Under the pieces are notes generated by a model, which was not told where the DNA came from, made no database searches, and worked only from the letters and a program-made list of their open reading frames with translations. This document shows, one piece after another, positions 15,059 through 23,737 of a DNA stretch of 64,000 nt (position 1 is the first letter of the stretch; every line of letters starts with the position of its first letter). The stretch is from the NCBI GenBank assembly GCA_021827865.1, contig JAKAUC010000013.1, positions 124,001 to 188,000 of the forward strand, given 5' to 3'. The position numbers and the translations under genes were made by a program. This stretch comes from an archaeon (lineage in GTDB: Archaea; Thermoproteota; Nitrososphaeria; Nitrososphaerales; Gagatemarchaeaceae).

Positions 15059-17383
15059 TCACGACGTCCCCTGGGACTGCATCCACTGGATGGCGGCGAC
15101 CAGGTCCTCGCGCCTTATGGGAAGGCTGGAGAACCTGTATCCGCCCAGCGCGTTGCTGATGGCGTTGGCTATGGCCGCCCCTGCAGCGGTGATCGAAGGC
15201 TCCCCGATCCCCTTGGCCCCGAACGGGCCCGTGGGGTCCTGAACCGACTCCACCAGGACAGGCGTGTGCGAGTCTGGGGCCTCCATTATGGTGGGGACCT
15301 TGTTGTCGTTGTAGTTCGGGTTGAGATAGCCGCCGGACCATGGCAGGCCGCTGGACGTGTCGTGGATGGTCTCCTCGTAGAGCCCGGCCCCGATGCCGAG
15401 ACCGACGAACCCCCCCTCGTTCTGGGCGCGGGCGCCCTTGTACCATATTATCCTGCCCATGTCGAGCCCGCTGACCGAGCTCACCACTCTGACGTCCGCT
15501 GTGTCCACATCCACCTCCACCTCTACGATCTTGGGGCCGGTCACGCGGTGCGCCTTCGCGTACCCCGCGAGGACGAAGCCGGTGGCGTTTCCGTAGACCT
15601 TGAGCGGCTGGCTGAGCAGGGCCGCCGCGTCCTTGAACGCCATGGAGTTGCTGGGATTGGTGGTGTCGTATATGGTGTCGTTGCCGAAGGCCAGGTTCGA
15701 TGCCTGGGTCCCCGCGGCCAGCTTGGCTGCCACGATGGGGAACCACTGCTTCCCGAGCTCCCCGGCCGCAGCTATCATCCCGTCCCCGCCGTTCCTGGTC
15801 CCCTCGCTCCCGAAGGTCCCCATGGAGTCTGTGTTGATGGAGGTGTCGCCGGAGTAGTAGGTGACGTTGTCCAGCGAAGTCAGGCCCAGCGCCGCCGCCC
15901 CCATGATGGGGATGGTGGTCGTGGTCCCTGCACCCTGGTCCACTTGGCCGTCGTACAGCTCCACGGACCCGTCGGGATTGACCTGTATCTGCGCCGTGGA
16001 AGGCGGGATTGTGGAGCCCTTGTTGTCGCTCATGTAAGCGATGCCCACCCCCCTCCTCTTGGATCCGTTCACTGAGCTGGGGACCCCCCAGCCTTTCCAC
16101 ATCGACGACCAGCCGAAGGCCGTCAGGCACTGGTTGAATGTCTCGGGCTCGGCAAGCTCGGCGTAGGGAGTATTGGCCACCGGGTCGACGGCGTTCGCGC
16201 TGGTGCGCATGTTGTTCAGCCTGAAGGTGGCGGGGTCGATGCCAAGCTTCTCGGCCAGCATGTCGATGGTGGTCTCCATGATGAAGTGGCACTGGCTCTC
16301 GCCCACGTCCCTCATGGGTGCCCCGACTCCGTAGGAGTTGGTGTTCGTGGCGTAGGCGTCCAACTGGAAGTTAGGCACCGCGTAGGCGTTGTAGAAGTCG
16401 TCGGTGCCGTCTATGAACGCGCCGCCGCGGGCGCCGAAGTCGAAGTAGAGGGTCACCTGCATGGCCGTGAGCGTCCCCGCGCTGGTGGCTCCGAACTTCG
16501 TGTAGCCCCTGATCGGGAACCGGGCCGTGGAGTTCAGGGCGTTGTCAATCCGCCTGGCCACGTACTTCACCGGGGCGCCGACCTTCCTCGCCATCACCGC
16601 CGCCAGGATGTCGTAGTCCCCTCCTGTGCTGTTCCCGAACATGCTGCCTGCGGCGCTGTTGGTGGTCCCCCCCAGCCCCTCCCTGACGACCACGTCCGAC
16701 AGGGGCAGCCCGAAGTAGGACGCCAGGTTCGACTGGTCACCGAAGACGTAGTTAGATTTCTTCCACACGTACAGAGTCCCGTCGTTCCAGTAGGCGGTGG
16801 TGTTGACAGGCTCCAGGTCGAAGTGCTGATGGTAGCCTGACTCCAGCGTGGCCTCCACGACCACGTCGGACTGGGAGAAGCCAGCGCTGACGTCCCCGAA
16901 GGAGATGTGCTGCGGCGCGGGCAGGAGCGAATTCCCTCCCTCCCAAATCTGAGGAGCGCCCGGCTGCAGCGCCGCCTCGACGTCGAAGACGTAGGGCTGC
17001 GGCTGATACTCCACGTCCACCAGGTTCACGGCGTCCTCCACCTCGTTGGGAGAAGGAGCGCCCACGGCCGCAACGGGCTGGCCCGCGTAAATCACGGCGT
17101 CGCTGGTCACCGGGAGCCAGGAGCGCCCCCCTGCGTAGTAGTCATAGGCCGCCAGGTCGCTGCTGGTGATGGTGACATAGCCGGCCGCCTGAGCCTTGCT
17201 GACGTCCAGCTTCGTGACCTTGGCGCTGGGGTAGGGAGAGATGACCAGCCCCATGTAGACCATGTTGCTCGCCCCGATGTCGGCGGTGCTGATGTCCGAG
17301 GGGTAGCGCCTCTGGCCCGTTATTCTGGCCAGCAGGTCCCTGTTGACCACGTTCTGGTTGCCGATGAGCCCCGACTGAGACAT
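15059..17383 (-). CDS. Mo hydroxylase large (molybdopterin-binding) subunit, PaoC/YagR-like
   Basis: 774 residues of the aldehyde oxidase/xanthine dehydrogenase large-subunit family. The active-site Glu lies in GPFGAKGIGEPSIT near the C-terminus. The loop equivalent to PYRGAGRPE of other members reads GVGAPMRDVGESQCHF, so the residues near molybdenum differ from those of the second enzyme at 61 kb. The protein has no signal of its own; it would be carried across the membrane with the Tat-bearing small subunit. Substrate cannot be read from the sequence; aldehydes or N-heterocycles are typical for exported relatives. Confidence 0.88.
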   Translation of the reverse strand: MSQSGLIGNQNVVNRDLLARITGQRRYPSDISTADIGASNMVYMGLVISPYPSAKVTKLDVSKAQAAGYVTITSSDLAAYDYYAGGRSWLPVTSDAVIYAGQPVAAVGAPSPNEVEDAVNLVDVEYQPQPYVFDVEAALQPGAPQIWEGGNSLLPAPQHISFGDVSAGFSQSDVVVEATLESGYHQHFDLEPVNTTAYWNDGTLYVWKKSNYVFGDQSNLASYFGLPLSDVVVREGLGGTTNSAAGSMFGNSTGGDYDILAAVMARKVGAPVKYVARRIDNALNSTARFPIRGYTKFGATSAGTLTAMQVTLYFDFGARGGAFIDGTDDFYNAYAVPNFQLDAYATNTNSYGVGAPMRDVGESQCHFIMETTIDMLAEKLGIDPATFRLNNMRTSANAVDPVANTPYAELAEPETFNQCLTAFGWSSMWKGWGVPSSVNGSKRRGVGIAYMSDNKGSTIPPSTAQIQVNPDGSVELYDGQVDQGAGTTTTIPIMGAAALGLTSLDNVTYYSGDTSINTDSMGTFGSEGTRNGGDGMIAAAGELGKQWFPIVAAKLAAGTQASNLAFGNDTIYDTTNPSNSMAFKDAAALLSQPLKVYGNATGFVLAGYAKAHRVTGPKIVEVEVDVDTADVRVVSSVSGLDMGRIIWYKGARAQNEGGFVGLGIGAGLYEETIHDTSSGLPWSGGYLNPNYNDNKVPTIMEAPDSHTPVLVESVQDPTGPFGAKGIGEPSITAAGAAIANAISNALGGYRFSSLPIRREDLVAAIQWMQSQGTS

Positions 17384-17389
17384 CGCCTA

Positions 17390-18106
17390 TCACGCGCCTC
17401 CTAGGTTCGTGGCTGCGGTCTGGATGGATTCGATTATCTTGAGGTAGTTGCCGCAGCGGCAGAGGTTGCCCGCCTGGGCGGCCTTTATCTCGTCCACTGT
17501 GGGATTGGGGTTCTGCTTCAGGAGGGCAGCGGCAGACATTATCTCGCCCGGGCTGCAGAAGCCGCACTGGCCCCCGTCGTTCTCCACGAAGGCGCTTTGG
17601 AGCGCCGCGACCACCGGGTCTGCGGCGGGCGCGCCACTGGCGGTGCTCTGCACCCCCGCTTCGGTGGTCAGGATCTGTTTGCCCACAGCCCTTAGTGCGA
17701 TGTACTGGCAGGCGTTGTAGGGGGCGTCATCGATCAGGACTGTGCAGCCGCCGCACTCCATCCGGTTGCACGGCCTCTTCGTCCCGATCAGACCGATGCT
17801 GTCCCTTATGACGTTGACCAGCATGTCCCTCGGCTCGACGGTCACCGGGTAGTCCACCCCGTTGACGTTCAGGGTGATGGCCTGCGGAGCGAAGGGGTCT
17901 GTCGTGGTCGCGGTCTGGGTGGTCTGGGCGATCTGCAACGCTTGGCGTCCGTCCTTGCTGTCCAGCGCCAAGACAGACCCTCCGACGATTACACCCGCCG
18001 CCAGGCTGGCTTTCACAAATCCGCGCCTGCTCACTTTCACGTCCCACTCGGGCGCATCCGCCTTCGCAGCGGCGTGACTCCGGTTCTGCTTCCCCTTCCT
18101 GCTCAC
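17390..18106 (-). CDS. Mo hydroxylase [2Fe-2S] subunit with Tat signal
   Basis: 238 residues. A twin-arginine signal SRRGFVKASLAAG followed by a hydrophobic stretch occupies residues about 26-50. Next comes a plant-type [2Fe-2S] ferredoxin domain (CNRMECGGCTVLI, with a fourth Cys in YNACQY), then the second [2Fe-2S] domain (CGFCSPGE and CRCGNY). Folded S, M and L subunits would be exported together, as in periplasmic PaoABC. GTG 18106 lies 26 bases after the TATA centre, so the transcript is probably leaderless. It is the first gene of a six-gene operon ending with the retropepsin-like pair. Confidence 0.9.
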   Translation of the reverse strand: MSRKGKQNRSHAAAKADAPEWDVKVSRRGFVKASLAAGVIVGGSVLALDSKDGRQALQIAQTTQTATTTDPFAPQAITLNVNGVDYPVTVEPRDMLVNVIRDSIGLIGTKRPCNRMECGGCTVLIDDAPYNACQYIALRAVGKQILTTEAGVQSTASGAPAADPVVAALQSAFVENDGGQCGFCSPGEIMSAAALLKQNPNPTVDEIKAAQAGNLCRCGNYLKIIESIQTAATNLGGA

Positions 18107-18128
18107 GTTGAGAAGGAGGAAAGGCCGT

Positions 18129-18136
18129 TATATTTC
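18129..18136 (-). promoter_or_regulatory. TATA core (GAAATATA) of the exported Mo hydroxylase operon
   Basis: Identical in sequence and in distance from its palindrome (5 bases) to the core at 7530-7537. It lies 26 bases before GTG 18106. Confidence 0.68.
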
Positions 18137-18141
18137 CCAAT

Positions 18142-18159
18142 ACCCGAACAAGTTCGGGT
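18142..18159. promoter_or_regulatory. 18-bp palindromic operator (ACCCGAA-N4-TTCGGGT), copy B
   Basis: A perfect inverted repeat, 7-bp arms with a 4-base centre, upstream of BRE/TATA for the hydroxylase operon. It shares CCCGAA-N4-TTCGGG with copy A at 7543-7560. A small plus-strand frame starts 10 bases to its other side. Confidence 0.7.
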
Positions 18160-18169
18160 TGGGCGCTGT

Positions 18170-18316
18170 GTGGCCAGGAGGCACCTCGCGAGGGCGAAGA
18201 GGCAATTCGAGGGCATGGGTGCCGACGGCTACGCCAGGCAGGTTGCCTCCGTCAGGGCGAAGCTCGAAGCGTCGCCCCCGAAGAACACCCGAGAAGCCCT
18301 AGCCCTCGTCTGGTGA
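18170..18316 (+). CDS. Possible small basic protein divergent from the Mo hydroxylase operon
   Basis: A GTG-started frame of 48 residues (VARRHLARAKRQFEGMGADG at its N-terminus), rich in Arg, Lys and Ala and predicted helical. It begins 10 bases from the palindrome at 18142-18159, which could therefore act on both sides. I do not recognise it; no clear TATA box faces it. It may be chance coding in a GC-rich region. Confidence 0.28.
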   Translation: MARRHLARAKRQFEGMGADGYARQVASVRAKLEASPPKNTREALALVW

Positions 18317-18324
18317 CAGTTTTC

Positions 18325-18807
18325 CTAGAGGAAGCCAGCGGACACCATTGCCGTGAGCGTCAGGAGCATGAGCACGAGCTCGATCATGGATGAACGGCCG
18401 AGTGACCTCTGCGCGCTCGCGAGCTCATCCTGGGCCCCTCCGCCCTGGATCAGCGCCGAGAGCCGCCTACCTGCGGGGACCAGGGTCATGAGCGCGAATA
18501 CGTAGGTCGCAAGGCCCAGGGATCCCCCTAGGGCAACTGACAGGCTCCAAGTGTCCAGTACTGGCGCGTCCCCCCAGGTCATGGCTACGAAAAGGGCCGC
18601 CCCAGAGACAAGGAGCAGCGGCACCACGAAGTTGAGGAACCGTTCCATCCTCGGGAGGAAGCGCGCCATGAACTCCGCTCTGGTCTGAGGAGAGAGGGCA
18701 GAGACGGCAGGGCCCAGGACCGCGAAGAACAGGACCGCCGAGCCTATCCACAGGACGGCGAAGAAGATGTGGAACCATGCGACGATGGCGATTACGAAGG
18801 GACTCAA
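18325..18807 (-). CDS. Four-helix membrane protein (CopD/DUF2269-like)
   Basis: 160 residues with four hydrophobic segments. The first, FVIAIVAWFHIFFAVLWIGSAVLFF, with His and Trp in the helix, resembles the CopD/YqhA-type membrane domains that may bind haem or copper. The loop NFVVPLLLVSGAALF and C-terminal IELVLMLLTL support a small integral membrane protein. Start is TTG 18807. It lies behind the hydroxylase promoter on the same strand but is not part of that operon. A link to respiration is only suggested by position. Confidence 0.5.
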   Translation of the reverse strand: MSPFVIAIVAWFHIFFAVLWIGSAVLFFAVLGPAVSALSPQTRAEFMARFLPRMERFLNFVVPLLLVSGAALFVAMTWGDAPVLDTWSLSVALGGSLGLATYVFALMTLVPAGRRLSALIQGGGAQDELASAQRSLGRSSMIELVLMLLTLTAMVSAGFL

Positions 18808-18918
18808 GTAGCCTCCTTCCCCCGATTGACAGGGCGCCCTCCCCCGCGACCCGGGTGTGGCCCGGTTCTCCGGAAGCGGAAAGCTCGCTCAGGGGAGGCC
18901 ACTGGAACCTCACCGTCC

Positions 18919-19065
18919 CTAGGCTGCCAGGGCGTCGACGAACCGCCTGATGGCGTCTTCGGCCACCTCATCCCTGCTGCTATAGCCTAGCTTTCGTACG
19001 ACCTCGTCTAACTTCCCGGCTAGATCCCGGCGGATTTTGACGTTTGTGTATTCGGAGCGTTTCAA
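18919..19065 (-). CDS. Small ribbon-helix-helix DNA-binding protein
   Basis: 48 residues starting at TTG 19065 with an AAGGAGG ribosome site about 10 bases upstream. An N-terminal strand (YTNVKIRRDLAGKLDEVV) is followed by a turn (GYSSRDE) and a helix (VAEDAIRRFVDAL), the CopG/Arc-type fold. It could be a transcription factor or the antitoxin of a lost pair; no PIN, RelE or similar toxin lies beside it. Confidence 0.6.
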   Translation of the reverse strand: MKRSEYTNVKIRRDLAGKLDEVVRKLGYSSRDEVAEDAIRRFVDALAA

Positions 19066-19188
19066 CCCCAAGCCTCCTTAGAAGGGAGACCTCCTTCATC
19101 AGGTTCCCGTTGGACCCCGTCTGCGGCCATGGATGTGGCCCCCGTGTGGAAACTAGAAGACGAAAGGGGAAAAAGGATTGGGAGGGCC

Positions 19189-20583
19189 CTAGCCACGCTT
19201 CCTCACCGAGAGGGCGATGGCTACAAGGCCCAGCACTACGGCGACTACCAGCGCCGCGTACGACACGTCGCTCAGCGTTGCGACCTGTCCGTTTACGCTG
19301 CTGACGGTCGAGTCGATGGAACTGACTGTGCTTGTGAGACTGCTCAGCCCGCCGCTGAGTGAGGAGAGGGATAGTTGCGAGATCGTCGCGCCGACCACTG
19401 GGACGCTGACCGTGTGGTCGAAGGCGTTGTCGGAAGAGACCGACGTGCCGGTCGCGTTCTCTGCCAGGATTCCGAAGTGCTCGTTGTGCAGGACGTTCCC
19501 TGGGATGGTCGTGTCAGTCACTATGGCGGAGCCGTTTATGGCGCCGATCAGCATTATGCCCGTGGTCTGAGGGCCGAAGCCCGCGTTCCCGCTGATGATG
19601 TTCCCAATGACGTTTGTCCCTGAGACTAGGTCGCCCGGAGTGTTGCTGTGGACTACCACCCCCGGTATCAGGTTGTTGAGGACAGTGTTGTCGACAACGC
19701 TGTTGTTGATGGCAGAAGTATGGGGCACGTCCGCGGCGACCACTATACCTCCTGGGAGGCCGTTGACGACGTAGTTGCTGCTCACGACGTTGTTGATTAC
19801 GCCCTCTCCTGGATTGTATGCAGCCACCACTATGCCGCACCCGCCCGCGTTGCCGATCACCGTGTTGCCGCTGACGATGTTTCCGATGCTTGGGTTCGGC
19901 GTCCCGCTGCCAAGGCCGCCGGGGTTGATGGGCCCGTCGTCGGCTACCCCGATCCCCCCGTCGGCAACATTGTTCACGACGGTGTTGGCCGCGACCGTGG
20001 AGTCGGAGGTTCCGGTAAGTTCGATGGCTTTGTTCTCCTGTATGCAGGGTGACGTTGGGACGGCCGGAGGCGCGGGACAGGCGGAGGGACTGAGGCCGTT
20101 GTTCGAGACCACATTGTATTCGATTGTGACCATGGACGAATCTTGGACGAAAATGCCGTGATTGTTGGCATGGGATACGGTGAGCCCTTCGATCACGGTG
20201 CCGCTGGCGGCCTGGCCTATGACCTCGATGCCGTAGGTCCGACCGAACGCATTGACCACGGTGTCAGAGGGCTGTGAACTGGCTGACTCGAGGGTGAGGC
20301 GCTTGGATATGTTCACCATCTCGTTGTATGTCCCGGGCTCGATGACAATCGTGGTGCCCGCGGCAGCAGAGGAGACTGCGTGCGAGATGGTAGCGTATGG
20401 GCTCGCCAGGGAACCGGTCCCCGTCGTGTCGCTGCCAGACGCGCTGACATAGACCAGCAGGGGTGCGCTCTGGGCGCTGACCCCGGTCGATAGGGCTGAG
20501 AGGGGACCGATGAATCCAGCGAAGAAGAGAATGGACAGAAAGAGTGTCGCTTTGACAGTACGTGTTTTCATCTTCGTCGCCAT
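19189..20583 (-). CDS. Secreted parallel beta-helix surface protein
   Basis: 464 residues. A signal peptide (ATLFLSILFFAGFIG, cleaved near VSAQS) is followed by a DUF1565-type opening (VYVSASGSDTTGTGSLASPY) and many right-handed beta-helix rungs with the N-T-V-x-N-N and G-I-x-V-x patterns (about residues 100-390). A short coiled segment and a C-terminal transmembrane helix with RKRG anchor complete it. Such proteins bind or cleave polysaccharides outside the cell; I see no catalytic motif. TTTTATACAA lies about 22 bases before the ATG. The stretch between this gene and the ribbon-helix-helix gene holds nothing clear. Confidence 0.75.
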   Translation of the reverse strand: MATKMKTRTVKATLFLSILFFAGFIGPLSALSTGVSAQSAPLLVYVSASGSDTTGTGSLASPYATISHAVSSAAAGTTIVIEPGTYNEMVNISKRLTLESASSQPSDTVVNAFGRTYGIEVIGQAASGTVIEGLTVSHANNHGIFVQDSSMVTIEYNVVSNNGLSPSACPAPPAVPTSPCIQENKAIELTGTSDSTVAANTVVNNVADGGIGVADDGPINPGGLGSGTPNPSIGNIVSGNTVIGNAGGCGIVVAAYNPGEGVINNVVSSNYVVNGLPGGIVVAADVPHTSAINNSVVDNTVLNNLIPGVVVHSNTPGDLVSGTNVIGNIISGNAGFGPQTTGIMLIGAINGSAIVTDTTIPGNVLHNEHFGILAENATGTSVSSDNAFDHTVSVPVVGATISQLSLSSLSGGLSSLTSTVSSIDSTVSSVNGQVATLSDVSYAALVVAVVLGLVAIALSVRKRG

Positions 20584-20599
20584 AACGGTGCCGAATTGT

Positions 20600-20610
20600 A
20601 TAAAATGCCT
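20600..20610 (-). promoter_or_regulatory. TATA box of the beta-helix protein gene
   Basis: The minus strand reads CATTTTATACA, about 22 bases before ATG 20583, implying an almost leaderless mRNA. Confidence 0.45.
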
Positions 20611-20654
20611 GAGTTTCCGGTAATAAGGAAAACCGGTCCACCCCGCCTCGCGGG

Positions 20655-20988
20655 CTCTTCAGGAGGGACGGGCTAGTTTTCAACACCCAGGCTAAGAGGA
20701 GCATGGAGTACAAACTCCGCCCGTCCAACCTCCTACAGCGCGTGAAGAGGATCATCATCTTCGCAGACCACGCTCCCTGCCACAAGACCAAGAACGTGAA
20801 GAAGTTAATCCGGGAACGTCGTTCAGTCTTGAGGGTGAAGCTCCTCCCGAAAAAGGCGCCCAATCTCAACCCTGTCGAGAGGCTGGTGGACAAGCAAGTC
20901 AGCCGTCTGCACGAACCGGTCCCACTCGGACCTCGATGACGTGATCAAGCCATGGCCCAGATTCCTCACGAGATATCGACTGACCTAG
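20655..20988 (+). pseudogene. IS630-type transposase remnant (C-terminal DDE part, frameshifted)
   Basis: IIIFADHAPCHKTKNVKKL supplies the second catalytic Asp region of IS630/Tc1-like transposases, and LLPKKAPNLNPVERLV is the third conserved block ending at Glu. The N-terminal helix-turn-helix half is absent. After VERLVDKQV the frame is lost: the reading frame stops at 20939, while a shifted frame continues SHSDLDDVIKPWPRFLTRY to a stop at 20988. No terminal inverted repeats were identified. Confidence 0.7.
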
Positions 20989-21164
20989 GGAACCTGACTT
21001 GGCGGAGGCCACCCCAGGCTCGATGAAAGCCATGGTGAGCCAACCCCTGATCTGCCTCGTCTCGGCTCAGAGCAGCCTTGGACTGCGTCCCCCGGCCCGA
21101 CGGGGTCCCGTGTGCAATCGTGCCTCGTTGGTCCGTCCTCCGCCGATTTCAGAGCCGTTGGCGT

Positions 21165-23120
21165 TCAGCCTTTGGGCTCGTGCAGCACCCCCCCACGCCT
21201 CAATACCTCCACGAAGCGCGGGTCTTTCCTCGCCCTGTCGTAGAGGGGGCTCAGCCGGATTTCCGACGCATCGAGCACGTGGCCATCCGCCGCCTTGAAC
21301 ATGTACTCGAAGAACATGTCCATGTCCCCCAGGGCGTGGTAGACGAACCCGGCGTAGGAGAGTGCCCCCACCCCCTTCTCGGGGTCGAGCTTCGTTATCA
21401 TCTCGTGGGCGGTCTTGACGTCCCTCGTCAGGGCGGCCAGGCAACCCCTGTCGAGGTACGTGGGAATCAGCGTCGGCCCTATCCTCTCCAGCTCCTTCAC
21501 AGCGCCCTCAGCCCCCGCGTAGTCTCCCTTGCTCACATAGTAGGCGAACATCCCATGGTAGGTACCGTAAGGCTCCAGGTGGAGCGTCTTCCTCCAGTGC
21601 TCCATGGCTTCCTCCCTCCTCCCCGCATAGAAGTACGCCATTCCTAGCCAATCTATCCCCCTGGGCGACAGGGGGTCGAGCTGGTACCCCTTCTCTGCGG
21701 CCCTGACCATCTCCCCGACGTCCCCTAAGGCGGCTGACGTGCGGGCGAGGGTGACGTATGTCTCGGCCAGGTTGGGATTGAGCTCTACCGCCCTCCTGAG
21801 CTCGCGCATCGTCCCCTCCAAGTCGTCGGCAAGGGACATGACCGTGGCTAGGCGAAAGTGGGCCTCCGCAAGCTCCGGGTCCAGCTCCAGGGCCCTCTGG
21901 GCGGCCGCCCGCCCATTCTCGAGGGCTTCCTGGATGCCGATGTACCCCCGGTTGGCGAGCCAGACGTAGCAGCCGGCCACCCCGGCATACGCCCTGGCGA
22001 AGGAAGGGTCCCTTTCAATGGCCCGCTGGAATAGGCGGAGGGCATCCCTCAGGGACGGTTCCTCCAGTTGGTTTAGGAGCTGCATCCCCTGGAGATAGTC
22101 AGTGTAGGCCTCCGCGTCCGTGGTCGGGCGCTTCTCCATAGCCGCCTTCTCCGAGGCCAGGAGTTGCACCCTCAGTTCCCCTGCCACCTTCTCGGCTATC
22201 TCGCTCTGGACGGCGAATATGTCTTCAAGGCTCCCGTCATAGTGGGAAGACCAGAGGTGCTCTTCAGTCCCCCCGTTGATGAGCTGGACAGTGACCCTGA
22301 CCCTGTTCCCGGCCTTCCTCACGCTCCCCTCGACAAGAGCGCCGACTTCGAGCTCCTTCGCGATCTGTGATGCCTTCTTCTTCTCCCCCTTGTAGCTCAT
22401 CGCCGACGTCCTCGCTATGACCTTGAGCTGCTTCACCTGAGCGAGCCTGTCGATGAGCTCCTCCGTCATACCGTCGGCGAAGTACTCGTCGCCGGGGTCT
22501 GGGCTCATGTTGGCGAAGGGGAGGACGGCCACCCTGTTCCCGTCGAACGGCGCCGTTGATGCGGGTGCTGTGCGCTCCCAGGGCATCACGGCCTTGTACA
22601 CCGCGACGGGGGCGCTGACGTTCTTCAGAGGCTTCTCTCCCAGGAAGATGAAGGGAAGGTCGAACTTGTTCCTAACCTGGCTGTACACATCACCGGAGAT
22701 GCAGACACCCCCCGCTTCGGCGAGGGGCTCGATCCGGGAGGCTATGTTGACCGCATCTCCGAGGATGTCGTTCTCCCTCTCCAGCACGTCCCCCACGTGA
22801 ATCCCGATCCTGAGGGAAAGCGCTCCCCCCCTGGCGACCTTCCAGTCGTGCATGGTCTCCTGAACGGAGACTGCGCAGAGCATGGCGTCCAGGGCGCTTT
22901 TGAACTCTACGAGGAAGGCGTCCCCCATGGTTTTGATTTCATTTCCCCCGTGACTGCCGAATATGGGACGTATGAGCTTCCGGTGTTCTTCCAGCAGGCT
23001 GACCGTGTCTGACTCGCTTCTCTGAGTGAGCGCTGTATACCCTACGATGTCTGTGAACATGATCGCGGCCAGCCTGCGTCCGGTGTTGGACAACTGACGC
23101 ATTGGGGGCGCCGGGCTCAT
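21165..23120 (-). CDS. Class III adenylate cyclase with TolB-like and TPR domains (copy 1)
   Basis: 651 residues. The cyclase homology domain (residues about 15-185) has FTDIVGYTAL and GDAFLVEF with the metal-binding aspartates, Lys in NEIKTMGD and Asp in LGDAVNIASRIE consistent with ATP as substrate, and the Asn/Arg transition-state pair. A TolB/FlgO-like domain follows (VAVLPFANMSPDP, YFADGMTEELI, VEGSVRKAGNRVRV, about 210-340), then TPR-type repeats to the end. No membrane segment. It would make cAMP in response to protein partners or ligands of the C-terminal part. A close paralogue lies upstream on the same strand. Confidence 0.88.
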   Translation of the reverse strand: MSPAPPMRQLSNTGRRLAAIMFTDIVGYTALTQRSESDTVSLLEEHRKLIRPIFGSHGGNEIKTMGDAFLVEFKSALDAMLCAVSVQETMHDWKVARGGALSLRIGIHVGDVLERENDILGDAVNIASRIEPLAEAGGVCISGDVYSQVRNKFDLPFIFLGEKPLKNVSAPVAVYKAVMPWERTAPASTAPFDGNRVAVLPFANMSPDPGDEYFADGMTEELIDRLAQVKQLKVIARTSAMSYKGEKKKASQIAKELEVGALVEGSVRKAGNRVRVTVQLINGGTEEHLWSSHYDGSLEDIFAVQSEIAEKVAGELRVQLLASEKAAMEKRPTTDAEAYTDYLQGMQLLNQLEEPSLRDALRLFQRAIERDPSFARAYAGVAGCYVWLANRGYIGIQEALENGRAAAQRALELDPELAEAHFRLATVMSLADDLEGTMRELRRAVELNPNLAETYVTLARTSAALGDVGEMVRAAEKGYQLDPLSPRGIDWLGMAYFYAGRREEAMEHWRKTLHLEPYGTYHGMFAYYVSKGDYAGAEGAVKELERIGPTLIPTYLDRGCLAALTRDVKTAHEMITKLDPEKGVGALSYAGFVYHALGDMDMFFEYMFKAADGHVLDASEIRLSPLYDRARKDPRFVEVLRRGGVLHEPKG

Positions 23121-23737
23121 TCAAAAACCGTCCCTCTTCAATCGGGCGGTGTCGCGGGCGCCTGATGGTCCTATGGGCCTAGATATTTTCGCAGGGATTC
23201 GACCAAGTTCCTAGCCGGATCCATTTGGATTCGTGCCCTTTGCGAGGGCTGTCTGCGGGCCCGACGGAGCCCGTCTTGAGGCTCGCCAGCCGGGGCCAAC
23301 ATTATTCTTGCCAGATCGTGGATCCGCTTGATTTCCTAGGCGAGCCCTAGAACGAGACTCGACGGCGCAAAAGCCTGCGCCATAAGACTCCCCCCTGCAC
23401 CTGTTTCCAAGACACCCTGATTCTGGCGCCAGCTATCAAACCGAGCCCACAACGAGGTAGTTGAATCCGGGCCGGGAGGGGCCAGGACCCATGTGGGTTC
23501 GAACCCGTTCTCATAAGGAGGCGGAAGCACGAGAAACCAGACCGATGTGGAATGTACATTCGCGCCAAACGGAAGGAGTTGGTGCCGCGGGTCGGATTTG
23601 AGCGTTAAGTTACCGGTAAACTGAGAACGAAGCCCAAGCCGAGGATTCGAATCCGATTTCGAGTCCAACCTTTTCCCGCTCCGTCAAACTTCTGGCTAGA
23701 CTGAGGGCCACGCCCCAGAAGTGGCAATGGGTGGTCC
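23121..23737. other. Spacer between the two cyclase genes
   Basis: About 600 bases. The AAATATC box near 23182-23190 on the minus strand probably drives cyclase copy 1. The rest has no convincing gene. GGGTTCGAACCC (about 23506) and GGATTCGAATCC (about 23643) imitate tRNA T-arms but no matching acceptor or anticodon stems surround them. Confidence 0.4.

Noticed and set aside
23500-23660. tRNA-like T-arm sequences GGGTTCGAACCC and GGATTCGAATCC
   Set aside because: No acceptor, D or anticodon stems can be drawn around them on either strand.
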